Positions 1-10,789 of a DNA stretch of 64,000 nt are shown here, in pieces. The notes under the pieces are model-generated. The model made no database searches. It was not told where the DNA came from and worked only from the letters and a program-made list of their open reading frames with translations. Position 1 is the stretch's first letter; each line of letters begins with the position of its first letter. A program made the translations under genes and the position numbers. Origin of the DNA: Zanthoxylum bungeanum (lineage: Eukaryota; Streptophyta; Magnoliopsida; Sapindales; Rutaceae); NCBI GenBank assembly GCA_019454045.1, contig SKCR01023831.1, positions 1-64,000 on the forward strand, read 5' to 3'.

Positions 1-690
1 TTTGTTTTATCATGTATCAGGTCTGATTTCGTTCGAACGCGTTCTCAAACGCTCACGAACGCGAACCTTCTATTTACCGTTCGAACGCATTTACGAATGC
101 TACACGAACGCGCACACACTGAACTGAGTCTTTTTTATCATACTTTATGCATAATTGCCCTATTAGTTATCCCTTTGTATTACGAACCTGATTGCTTCTC
201 TTTATTACGCATGATTGTGAAATTTCCATTTATCTCTATTCCCCACATGTATGAGTACAATATGCTTATTAAGTTGTATGCTTGCCGTATGTTAATTTAC
301 CTTCATGCATGTGAATTCAGACATAGATTATATGCAAATAGGTTGTATGCAAACATGAAAAATGTGTTATATGCAAACTTAGATATGAGCTTTGTACTTA
401 CGCATGCGAACTTAGGAGTAAATTATCCTTGGAAATAAATGTTGCTTAGGCTTGGTCGAATTATTGCACAAATCATTTTATTACAAGTGGCATAAGTAAG
501 GGACCTTTCCGAACCCAATGTTTAGAGGTCTTCCCTTACGAGGGGTGAGTGCGGCCTTAAATCTTTGTCCCAATTCACACCGGATGGCGACTCCATCATT
601 CTCCGGTTTAGTCCCCCGTGGTCTACTCCGTACTCCCAACCGGGCCGCGAGCCCGGAACAGCATGCGTCGCAAAATTTATGTGTCCCACA
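1..690 (+). repeat. Element A 5' LTR, 3' portion only
   Basis: It matches 20490-21180 in the same orientation and ends in ...CCCACA at 690, just before the primer site. It holds degenerate copies of a GTTCGAAC-rich sub-repeat (1-110), a T-rich stretch with repeated TATGCAAA words (about 300-380), and the conserved LTR tail (480-690). Open frames here are chance products of the repeat. Confidence 0.9.
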
Positions 691-693
691 GTC

Positions 694-711
694 TGGCGAC
701 TCCACTGGGGA
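694..711 (+). other. Element A primer-binding site
   Basis: TGGCGACTCCACTGGGG starts 3 bp after the LTR end. The TGG start fits a tRNA CCA tail. Tat/Ogre elements are known to use a tRNA-Arg primer, and this sequence looks of that type; the tRNA assignment is from memory. Element C has a mutated version at 26093. Confidence 0.75.
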
Positions 712-1839
712 TAGAGAATTGGCCCCGAAATAATGTCTTGTAATATTATGATTTGTGCTTTAATTAACCGTGTCTACTGTGGGTTAAAATGGGTTTAATC
801 AAAGGCACTTTTAAGGCTAGGTAATGGTTTGGTGTCTTCCCTCATTCACTACCTTTCTATTAGGAAAAGCTGTGAAGGCACCTAGATAATCACTTACTTG
901 TGGCCTATTGAGATGGACTAATTTGGAGGACTCGTTGTTTATTCCTGTCACCAAGCGATAAGAGCCTAAGAGGCTAGGGTACTTAAGAGAGCCTCGCTCC
1001 ACCCTCCCTCTGGGGAATCTACAGCGGGAAATTCATTTGACAGTCAGTCACACACCATAACTCGTTGGCACGTACTGTACGGTATAAAAAGGTGCGCTCA
1101 CTTGGTCGCTCGAACCCTTAAGCGGGGAGACCTAGTTGTGGGCAATCATTCGCCAGCGAGAGTCTTTGTCTACACTCCCGCAAACCCACACGTAGAACGG
1201 GGTTGTATGGCCTATAGCAACTATTTCCTTGTGCTTGTGGACCATCCTCATTTGGATGCAGTTGGACTTCTTTTCAGAAATGCGAACTTGTTGGGCCACT
1301 TAAACCGGGACGAGTTCGTATCCTATGACAATTGGGCCAAAAGCTTCTTGAAATGTTGATGTGCCACTTTGTAGAAACTATCTCTGTATGCTTGTGTTTG
1401 GGAACATAGTTGTTTGGATCCATGCGGACCTTTTGTCATAAGGTATGGGCTTGTTTGGCCATTTAAACTGGGACAAGAACGTGTCTTATGATGATTGGGC
1501 CAAAAGCTTCTAAAACGCCAATGGGCCATTATATGTTTGTGTTTAGGAATATTATCATTTGGATACGGTTGGACTTCTTGCCATAAGATGTGAACTTGTT
1601 GGGCCATTTAAACTGGGACGAGTTCACTCTTACGACAGTTAGCCCAAAACCTTATATAATGATGATGGGCCGATTTGTGTGAAAATTTTAATGAATTGAT
1701 ATATTCCTTGTATCACATGCATCTCATTCATCTCATGCATACATATGTCCTGTTAACACCCTATATGTCTATAAAAGACATCATAGATTCCTGTTGGGTA
1801 AGGAAAGAGGGAAGACTCACTAAAAGACCGGTAACAGAT
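712..1839 (+). other. Element A non-coding leader with three degenerate repeats
   Basis: This lies between the primer site and gag. Three imperfect copies of a unit containing TTGGGCCA, TTTAAACTGGGACGAG and GGGCCAAAAGCTTCT lie near 1290, 1453 and 1590; element C carries copies at about 26503 and 26640. A TATA-like run at 1082-1090 is also conserved in C near 26291. No open frame here resembles a protein family. Confidence 0.7.
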
Positions 1840-2474
1840 ATGAGTACATCCGATAGCGAGGTATCCCGGATAGATCAGTTGGAAAATGGTCTCGCCAAAA
1901 TTACTGAACAGTTGCAAGCCTTGACTATGCTGCTGTGGCTGGTATGGTTGTACCCGTGTTTGGGTGAATTCTAAGAATGTGAGGCGCGAGGAGCCTCCGA
2001 ATGGGTTGGGGGATGATATCCCCACTTTTGATGACGACATGGCAGAGTATGCAATAGGCAGATTGATTGGGTCTCAGGCAGAATTTCAGAAGCTTCGGGA
2101 TCAGGTTGAAACAGTTACCCGCAAAATGAGGGGTAAACATGGAGAGTTGTTAGATTATGAGGCAATGACCTTCGAAGAACAGTTGCCAACTCAGTTCAAG
2201 ATGCCGGATATGGCTAAGATCAACGGGAATGGAGATTCGAGGGTCCATCTTCGTTAGTAATTTCAGTTATGAGTTCAGTGGGTTTATCCAAGCGTCAAGT
2301 GCAGAAAATGTTTGGGATGTCACTTGAAGGAGCGCCGGTAGTTTGGTATCACAGCCTTGAGAAGAAGATAGGGAAGATTGGATGGAAAGATTGGAATGGA
2401 CTGGCTGATGCTTTTCTGAAGCAATATGTTACAGATCTGGAAATTGATTTGTCACTCCGAGATTGGGAGATCAC
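1840..2474 (+). pseudogene. gag: Element A gag, 5' part (interrupted by copia B)
   Basis: The ATG at 1840 begins MSTSDSEVSRIDQLENGL, a start typical of Tat gag. The reading continues in other frames from about 1975 and about 2258, so there are at least two frameshifts. The last part holds the capsid-like motif ending LSLRDWEI at 2474, exactly where the copia LTR begins. It resumes at 12765 with ITKQKPEESFKEYVDRW. The product would be the nucleocapsid/capsid polyprotein of virus-like particles. It is non-functional here. Confidence 0.85.
2470..2474. repeat. Left TSD of element B (ATCAC)
   Basis: ATCAC at 2470-2474 is repeated exactly at 12765-12769, directly after the right LTR. Removing B and one copy rejoins the gag reading of element A, so the insertion is clean and later than A. 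Confidence 0.95.
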
Positions 2475-3131
2475 TGTTAGACATTGTGTCCCATTGCGTC
2501 ACTGATTGTAAATGATATTGTATTATTGTACAAAATTAACTATGTAATAATGAAATTGCCTTTTGCCATTTTGTAAATATTATTTACTTTGATATATAAA
2601 TGGCGAAAGTCCATATGATTAGTACTGGATTGAGATGATATATGAGACAGTATCAATCCATAAAGGTTTAATCATTAAATATCCCTAGCCGTAGTATTAT
2701 CGAGACTGGACATCGATAATGCGGAATAGACTAGTATTGCGCTTGTGCACGTTGTGAGGGCACAACGGCATAGTTCTCATATATTTAAGTATTGGATACT
2801 TATGCAAGTGCGATAGGAGGTTGTGTTTTACCGATGGTACGGAAAACAGCTTCGCTCTGGATAGACCCGCGGAATCCCATTGGTAGTATGTCTAGGTGTC
2901 TATGGGAGGCCGCATCAGGGTAGGTGTGTATGGTCTTAACCTGAGACTTACATCGCTAGTACTTGCGACAATCGGTAAACTTTGGTTTGGTGGTTGGGGA
3001 CCTTAACCGGTTCTGTGTACACCTCTTCTGGGTTTATCGAGAATCGTAGTGTACTGGATGTGATGTCAAGATGGAAGTATCGCTTCAGACATATGGAGGT
3101 GATGATCACGCAGGACACAGAACTAGTACTC

Positions 3132-3139
3132 TATAAAAG
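3132..3139 (+). promoter_or_regulatory. TATA box of element B LTR
   Basis: TATAAAAG within CTCTATAAAAGG. The same site lies at 11445-11452 in the right LTR and 61776-61783 in element I. In G the matching position (about 56640) reads CTCTAATATG, so the box is lost. The start site is inferred to lie some 30 bp downstream. Confidence 0.6.
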
Positions 3140-3552
3140 GTTGCAACCGTCGGGACAATATGACTAGGTCAGGATTGTCCGATTTAAAGAGACTAGTTGC
3201 TTGATGTCCGATATATGTTTCGTACGGGGCAGACACATCTCCAGCCCCAGGCCTAGCATGTGATTATCCGATACTGGATCGATGTACGCAATACTACGGT
3301 ATACTACGCTTGATATAGATCTTATATTCCTATAAGAATATTTCTGGAGAATTGGGTAGGCATGGCGCTTTGCTAGAAGCCAACCTTGTCTTGTGAATCG
3401 GTAAGAACGTAGTACGAGGTACGTGCGTGTTCGGATTATCCGACGACCGTATTTACTGCCAACATATCCGGAGATCTCTTGGGTCGCTTCCTGAAGATTC
3501 ACCTATGATATTTGATTCGAACTTAATTAATCTTGGATTTAATTGCGGAGAA

Positions 3553-3836
3553 ACTTTATCTCGGATAAAGTGCCTTATTTAGAGAGAGATAACGATTAAT
3601 TTGGAATTAATCAGTAAAATTATTATATTTGATATAATAATTGAAATTCGATTTCGACGCGAAATTAAAATTAGATTTTAATTCGGGCATACGAGTTAAT
3701 TTAGAAGAAATTCGTTAGCGACGTAAATAATAATTTCGCTAGACGCGATTATTTATTTAAATTCGATTTAATTAACGTCGCGACGCAAGTTCGGTATTTC
3801 GAAATATCGAACCTCGAACGCGTGAGTGCACGTGGG
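3553..3836 (+). other. Hairpin array in R/U5 of element B LTR
   Basis: Successive perfect inverted repeats with 3-nt loops: 3553-3571 (8-bp arms, loop TCG), 3594-3612 (8, TGG), 3618-3642 (11, TTG), 3643-3655 (5, TCG), 3663-3683 (9, TAG). The right LTR repeats them at 11837-12126, with loop changes such as TTG to TCG. A closing pair GCGACGT/ACGTCGC (12031-12037 with 12088-12094) encloses smaller hairpins. The array lies downstream of the TATA box, so it would be in the RNA leader. Confidence 0.75.
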
Positions 3837-4449
3837 CCCGCTTTCATTTGGAAACGTGTGGGGCCCACATGACACATGTCATTATATGTATTATTTTATT
3901 GATAATGCATTGCATGGTGATAGTGTATAATGCACTCAATTGTTATGCATGGAATTTGAGTGTTTGACACTCTAAGCCTTTGCATGGTTTGTGTCATAGA
4001 TTTATTATTATTTAATAAATATTATGGCATAAATATAAATTGATTTTGGTATCAAAAATCAAAGAAGAAAAATCTCTCTTCTCTCTCTCACATTGCCGAA
4101 AACTGCATGCAGTTTTTGGGTCTTCATCTTCTTCATTTTGGTTGCCAAAAAGCTTGAAGATAGTGTGGTTGTTGGAACATCTTCTCACATGCAAGGCTAG
4201 CACCTTCAAGGGATCAAAAGAGGTGATAGGGAAACCATCATAGAGCAAGGAATTCACAAAGCTTGGAGCTTTCCACCTTCTTCTCCTCTTGGCCGAATCA
4301 ATCAACACTTGGAGCTTCCATTTTGGTTTGATTTTCTTCATCAACAAAGCATTGTAAGTATGATTCCGCCATACTTCAAAGTTAAATATATTCATTTATT
4401 GTATTTCAAATGCTTAATCTTTCCTTGGGACATATTATAGAAACCAACA

Positions 4450-4464
4450 TGGTATCATGGAGCC
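4450..4464 (+). other. Element B primer-binding site (tRNA-iMet type, with 2-nt insertion)
   Basis: TGGTATCATGGAGCC directly follows the LTR. The copia consensus TGGTATCAGAGCC is intact in element I at 63088. Here two extra bases interrupt it, so priming may be weakened. Confidence 0.85.
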
Positions 4465-4510
4465 ATGGTTAAGCATGAAATACTTTAGGTTAAAATTTGA
4501 CAAAATTGTT

Positions 4511-4929
4511 GAAGCATGTTCTTGTGAAATTTGATGAATGAGTATGCTTGCATGTATATAGAATGATGTTACATGGAATCAATTTTATGAAAAATGCATT
4601 GGATGATTTTTCCCAAAAAATTTAACCTTGGCCGAATGGTATGTAGAAATTGATTGAAGCATGTTCTTGTGAAATTTGATGAATAAGAATGCTTGCATGT
4701 ATATAGAATGATGTTACATGGAATCAATTTTATGAAAAATGCATTGGATGATTTTTCCCCAAAAATTCAACCTTGGCCGAATGGTATGATAAAATTGGTT
4801 GAAGCATGTTCTTGTGAAATTTGATGAATAAGAATGCTTACATGTATATAGAATGATGTTACATGGAATCAATTTTATGAAAAATGCATTGGATGATTTT
4901 TTCCCCAAATTCATGCCTTGGCCGAATGT
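4511..4929 (+). repeat. Leader tandem repeat of element B, three 145-bp units
   Basis: Units start with GAAGCATGTTCTTGTG at 4511, 4656 and 4801 (period 145 bp). Each ends in CCTTGGCCGAATG. Shorter and decayed copies of the same unit lie in the leader of element I (about 63150 and 63490). The unit is not coding. Confidence 0.9.
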
Positions 4930-6822
4930 GTTGCTACTTGGAGTGGATTGGAATTTTTTTTTGTGTTTAAGATCATTGGATGACTTAGAACGTGTACGGG
5001 ACGTAGATTAGTAATTCAATCGGATTGAAAAAACAAATCAACACAAAAAACTCACCTTGGCCGAATGTACAAGGACATGAAAAGGAGTTGATTTTTTGTT
5101 AAAATTAATGTTGGACATTTTATTTTGAACAATACATGATTAATAAATTAAATGGGTATTTTTGAAATATTTGGTTTAATGTATTAATCTTGGTATTACA
5201 CTTTAATTAATTGGACTTTAATGTTTGGAATATTAAAATTTAATTAATGGGCTTTAATAATTTAATTGGGCCTTATGGGCTTAAAATTGGTTTTATGGCA
5301 TTTAAGGGTGATTCCTTATTTGGGCTTGGTAATTGGGTTTGACCCACATTGACCAAAGCCCAAGCCTTAATAAATCAATTGAAAGCCCATTTGACTTGAA
5401 TTAAATTAAACATTGGATGTTAGTTGGGCTTTGAGGCCCAATAAGATTAGATTTAGAATCTAAGTCTTTAAAGCACATTAAAAGTGTAAACATTTAATTT
5501 GGAATTAAATAATTGAATTAGTATTGAATACGAATTAAATTAGATTTAATAAGTAGTTCGATATAATTCGCGAATTCGTACCCTATGTACTTATTCTCAA
5601 TCGAGTTGGACTCGCGCAAAATCAAACCGTTGTTTGAACATTGGATGATCACTTAAACAAAGACTAATTAATTGGATTAGATTGTTGTAAAAGCATGTCT
5701 TGTTTGAATATATATGTATGTGATGAATGAATAGTGTATATCGGATGGATATTAGAAGGGAAAGGGTAATTTTAGAAATTATTGTAAATTTGGAATTTAT
5801 AAATTGGACCTGCGTGTCCAGCCTTATCTCTTTATCTCTTTGTATTCTCTTCTCACCTAATTCCCCTCAATGTAAATGAGGTTTCTCTTATTGTATTATG
5901 TAATTGGGTAGTAGTAGAATAGTGCTAGCGGGGAGAGGAAAGTGAGTGATTTGTTCTAGGAACAAGTTGTTTATATATCCATCCGCATATCACTATTAAT
6001 TTACTTTACGCGCTTTATGATGTTTTAGAAGCATGCTTAAGGGTGTATGATGATGAGACCTAACAAAGATAAATAAATTGGTTGCCAATTACGCGAAAAT
6101 CCCTCAATTTATATTAAGCGAATATCCTTCCATTGAATGGTTCTTGTTCAAGATCCGAAGTTGGCATTGGTTTGTTTTTGACCAAAGTCAAGACCTTTGT
6201 CAATCAAGGATGTACTTGAATCATGAGATTTTTTGTTGCATATCGGTGTCTTGTCCAAATCGTGATTTTTATTGGCCAAAGTCAAGATCACTTTTTGTCC
6301 AACGACATTGATTACGAAACTTTCCTCGTCAATGGGTCCCGCTTAACTGGAATCATTAGGTTTGTTTTTGGCCAAAGCCAAGGCCTAGATGATTCGGAGG
6401 ATAGGGTTAGGAAAATGTAATGGTTACATTGGCATTATACATATGTTTCGGACTTGGATGTCCACCTAACCGGATCTAGGAATTGGATGAGATCCAATTG
6501 ATCATGGAGATCTACCTAAGTTAAATAGCATACAATTTTTATTGGCCAAAGTCAAGTTGTGTGTTATTTAACGGGATCCTAGCCCACTAGGAAATTCGAT
6601 TTCCCGAGTTCTCTACAGAGGGTTAGAAACTTGAAGAAAATAGTGGGAGGCTATTATTGAATTTGCAATTTCGTTCAGATACTTAGCCTTACACGTCTTT
6701 CAAAATTATTTCGTCAATATTTTTAAATAATTAGTTGGACTAATATATTGTTATTTTTACTTGTAACAGTTTGACTGTACCCATAACATCGTTGACTTTA
6801 TAGTTGGACTATAGTTGTCAAG
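4930..6822 (+). other. Element B leader, remainder
   Basis: AT-rich non-coding leader. It has triloop hairpins such as 5447-5463 (7-bp arms, loop TAG), 5492-5510 (8, TGG) and 5534-5550 (7, TAG). From 6080 to 6560 the phrase CCAAAGTCAAG recurs; one copy near 6179 reads TTGACCAAAGTCAAG, two facing TTGAC cores. It ends just before the gag ATG. Confidence 0.65.
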
Positions 6823-7690
6823 ATGATTGGCAAAGGTAATATCCGCGACATAATCATGGGCGATAATGTCTTCAAAGGGACAAACTTTGCCGACTGGGAA
6901 ATGAACCTCAAGATAGTGCTTGGGGCTGAGAGGATACTGTATACTATTCAGAGACCTCTCCCGCCTGAAACCCACTGAGCCACTGGAGCTAGAGTTATGG
7001 AAGACTCATAGTGACGATTGTGACCAAGCTCAGTCAGTTATGCTAGCTGCAATGACCCAGCATTTCAGACGCCAGTACAGGGACTTGGATCCCTATAACA
7101 TGATGGCAAGATTGCGTGATCTTCACCGCACCAATAAGCGGATGAAGAGGTACGAGCTAGTAAGGAAACTCTTCCGCTCCCGGATGACAGACGGCGCATC
7201 AGTTGAGGCCCACGGGACTCAAATGATCGCCGATATTGATGAGTTGGCCAATATGGGAATAGTCTTGGAGGCTGAGCTGACTATAGATATGATCTTGCAG
7301 TCACTTCCTGATACTTGGAAAAAACATAATCATAATCAACTAAGTTGATGGATACAGATGACACTCTTGGAGAGCTGTTATCCGTATTGAAGGAGTCCGA
7401 AAGGGAACTCCTAAAGGGGAGCAAGCGCGAGGCGCATTATGCATCGACCTCTCATGCGCCAAAGGCTAGGCCCAAGGCAATTGGAGGTGCGAGGAAGAAG
7501 AAGTTCAAGAACAAGGGCAAAGGCAAGTTGACAGTGGCTTCTAGGAAGCCAAAGGACAAATCTCGCGACATCTGCCTCAACTGCGGCAAGAGGGGTCACT
7601 GGAAACGTGACTGCCAAATGAGCATTGTGCAGAGGGAGGATATCAAGGCTGGCAAGGCTATCGCCTCTGGTATGTTTGTTATTGAGATAA
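6823..7690 (+). pseudogene. gag: Element B copia gag
   Basis: The ATG at 6823 opens a frame containing NFADWEMNLKIVLGAER, a copia gag N-terminal motif. The frame stops at about 6978 and continues in another frame, which covers the UBN2-like middle part, up to the stop at 7346-7348. A third frame holds a basic stretch and the zinc knuckle CLNCGKRGHWKRDC at 7573-7614 (C-x2-C-x4-H-x4-C). There are at least two frameshifts. The product would be the particle protein; it is not functional here. The gag of G (60542) is the closest relative in the window. Confidence 0.9.
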
Positions 7691-10600
7691 ATATGAATAC
7701 TTCTAGTTTAAAAATTGGATTTTTGATTCTGGTTGTGGTGCTCATATTTGTACTGATGTGCAGGATCTGCATGATAGCAGGATGCTGGCGTCAGGGGAGA
7801 TGGATCTACGGGTCGGAAACGGAACACCAGTTGCTGTTTTGGCCGTAGGGACTTTTGTTTTAGAACTGCCCTCAGGGCATGTACTTAAACTTTTGAACTG
7901 TTATTTTGCCTAGTTTAACTAGGAATATTATATCTGTATCCTTGTTAACCCAGCAGGGTTACACTTTTGTATTTAGAAACACTGGGTGTTATTTATATAA
8001 AAATGATGCAGAAATTTGCACAGCTGTTGCAAATAACGGTCTTTATATTTTGAATATAAATGAATCTCCTAAAATGACAAACAAAAGGCTCAAAAGGAGT
8101 AATCTAAAAGATGAAGCTTATATGTGGCATTGTCGTCTAGGACACATTAACAAGACTCGCATATCCACACTTTCGAAGAGTGGGTACTTGGACGAATTTG
8201 ATCCCAATTCATATGACGTCTGCGAATCTTGTCTTTTAGGCAAAATGCCTAAATCACCTTTTAGCGGTAAAGGTGAACGTGCCACAGAACTGTTAGCTCT
8301 CGTTCATACTGACGTATGCGGGCCCATGTCTAGCCAGGCTAGAGGTGGATTTCACTACTTCGTAACTTTACAGATGATGCATCTCGTTACGGTTATGTGT
8401 ATCTTATGAGACACAAGTCGGAAACTTTTGAGAAATTCAAAGAGTTTCGACACGAAGTGGAAGAAACAAACAGGGAAGAGTATTAAGACATTACGGTCAG
8501 ACCGTGGTGGCGAATACTTAAGTTATGAGTTTCAAGATTACTTGAAAGAATATGGTATTCTTTCACAGTGGACTCCTCCTGGAACACCGCAATTAAACGG
8601 TGTGTCCGAACGGAGAAACCGCACCTTGTTGGACATGGTAAGGTCAATGATGAGTCGCACTGAGCTACCAAAATCCTTCTGGGGATACGCATTAAACAGT
8701 GCTGTACTTATTTTGAATAAGGTACCGTCGAAGTCTGTTGAACAGACTCCATATGAGATATGGACAGGAAGGAAACCAGGTTTCTCTTTCCTAAAGATTT
8801 GGGGATGCTGGGCATATGTTAAACGTTTGGAAAGTACCAAACTTGAAACCAAAACTGATAAATGCCTTTTTGTAGGATATCCTAGGGAAACCAAAGGATA
8901 TTACTTCTATCACCCACAAGAGAACAAAGTATTTGTTGCTCTACAAGCATTTTTCCTTGAGAAGGATTTTATAAATGCAGTGGTAAGTGGGAGGAAAGTA
9001 GAACTCGATGAAGATCGTAGTGATACTGTTCCTGGCAATGAATCAACGACGGAACATGAACAGACCATCCGGGATGAGTCTGTACCACAAACTTCACATA
9101 CACAAGGACCGCGTAGGTCGGAGAGAGTCAGAACAGTACCTGAGAGGTATGGGTTCCTGATCTCACCTCATGTAGATATTAATCTTATTGAGGATAATGA
9201 ACCGGCTACGTATGAGGAAGCGATACAAAATATCGATTCCGCTTTATGGCAAGATGCCATGAAGTCCGAGATGGATTCCATGTACGCCAACCAAGTTTGG
9301 ACACTGGTTGATGCACCAGAAGGCATAAAGCCTATTGGATGCAGATGGATCTTCAAGAAGAAGACCGACATGGATGGCAACGTACAAACGTACAAAGCTA
9401 GGCTTGTAGCGAAGGGATATCGTCAACAATATGGTATTGATTATGACGAAACCTTCTCACCCGTTGCCATGATTAAATCCATTCGGATAATGCTTGCAAT
9501 AGCTGCATATTTCGATTACGAGATATGGCAGATGGACGTTAAAACCGCTTTCCTTAACGGAAACCTTTTGGAGGATGTTTATATGCAACAACCTGACGGT
9601 TTTATCGTACCTAGACTTGCAAACAAGGTTTGTAAGTTAAATCGATCCATTTATGGATTGAAGCAAGCATCACGGTCATGGAATCAGCGTTTTGATGAGA
9701 TCATAAAAGAATATGATTTCGTGCAAAACGCAGATGACCCTTGTGTATACAAGAAGGTTAGTGGGAGAGCACTTACTTTTATTGTCCTTTATGTCGACGA
9801 CGTATTGCTTATAGGCAATGACATTCCCATGCTAACGTCGGTGAAAGCTTGGCTTTCATTAAAATCTCCATGAAAGATCTGGGAGAAGCAGCCTTTATTC
9901 TTGGAATAAAGATCTACCGGGATAGATCTAGAAAGCTGCTTGGACTCTCCCAGAGTACATACATTGATAAAGTGTTGAAGCGATTCAACATGGAACAATC
10001 CAAGAGGGGATTGGTTCCAGTGGTACGTGGTACCTCTCTGTCTAAGGACATGTGTCCTAAGACTCAGGAAGAGAGAGACAACATGAGTCGGATACCGTTC
10101 GCCTCGGCAGTCGGATCGATCATGTATGCCATGATATGTACACGACCTGATGTCTCATATGCTTTGAGCATGTGCAGTCGCTATCAGGCCGATCCAGGTG
10201 AAGGTCACTGGATAGCAGTTAAGAATATCCTTAAGTATCTTAAACGAACTAAGGATGCTTTCTTAATTTATGGAGGTGGAGAACTTGCGGTATCTGGGTA
10301 TACCGATGCAAGTTTCCAAACCGACAAGGATGACTACAGTCGCAATTCGGGTACATTTTTGTTTGAATAACGGAGCAGTGAGCTGGAAATCTTCCAAGCA
10401 AGATACTGTTGCCGATTCAACAACAGAAGCGGAGAGTACATCGCTGCATCTGAAGCAGCAAAGGAGGCAGTTTGGATCCGAAAGTTCCTAATCGGATTAG
10501 GAGTAGTTCCGTTAGCAGCTGAGCCCGTTCCATTGTATTGTGACAATAACGGGGCTATAGCACAGGCTAAGGAACCAAGGTCTCATCAACGGTCCAAGCA

Positions 10601-10775
10601 TGTTCTTCGACGTTACCATCTGATTCGGGAGATTATACATCGTGGCGATGTAAAAGTCGAGAAGGTCACATCAGATGACAACATTGCAGATCCGCTGACG
10701 AAGGCTGTTCTTCAGCAAGTTTTTGAACGACACATACATAGTTCAGGTATTAGATGCTTGAGTGACTGGCTATAG
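7691..10775 (+). pseudogene. pol: Element B copia pol (PR-IN-RT-RH)
   Basis: Protease: WIFDSGCGAHIC from 7716, with catalytic DSG. GAG-pre-integrase zinc-binding part: HCRLGHIN ... CESCLLGKM (8126-8240). Integrase core: HTDVCGPM (about 8307), SDRGGEY (about 8500) and the glutamate in NGVSERRN (about 8600). RT: FKARL-like YKARLVAKGY, TAFLNG, and YVDDVLL at 9790. RNase H ends CDNNGAIAQAKEPRSHQRSK and closes with TAG at 10773. Frame breaks lie near 7710, 8380, 9860 and 10370-10450. Integrase before RT is the copia order. It is dead as it stands, though most motifs are intact. Confidence 0.95.
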
Positions 10776-10778
10776 GCC

Positions 10779-10789
10779 AAGTGGGAGAT
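10779..10789 (+). other. Element B polypurine tract
   Basis: AAGTGGGAGAT sits directly before the right LTR and four bases after the pol stop. This is the usual copia second-strand primer site. Confidence 0.9.

Larger units (their letters stand above)
2475..4449 (+). repeat. Element B 5' LTR
   Basis: TGTTAG...CAACA, 1975 bp. It contains a TATA box (3132-3139), a region of consecutive short hairpins (about 3550-3830), a CT-rich stretch (about 4070-4100) and a candidate splice donor (GT at 4354). Chance open frames are not genes. Confidence 0.96.
4354..6769 (+). other. Candidate leader intron of element B
   Basis: The donor is TTGTAAGTAT, with GT at 4354, 96 bp before the LTR end. The acceptor is a T-rich tract ending TTGTAACAG, with AG at 6768-6769. 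A branch-like ACTAAT lies about 28 nt upstream of the acceptor. Element G has the same three signals at 57756, about 60400 and 60428-60429, and I has the donor at 62990. Splicing would remove the primer site and leader repeats and bring the LTR exon close to gag. This is an inference with no transcript support. Confidence 0.45.

Noticed and set aside
97..438. 113-codon frame, repeated near 20614-20928
   Set aside because: Both lie in the same part of the element A LTR and differ by ordinary point changes; the composition is low-complexity and no motif is seen.
1082..1090. TATA-like run in the Tat leader as an internal promoter
   Set aside because: It is conserved in C near 26291, but better TATA boxes lie in the LTRs and nothing marks a start site here, so it is noted only in the leader entry.
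7690..7716. Possible programmed frameshift between gag and protease in element B
   Set aside because: A shift at an A run could be programmed, but the gene has several other shifts, so simple decay is enough.
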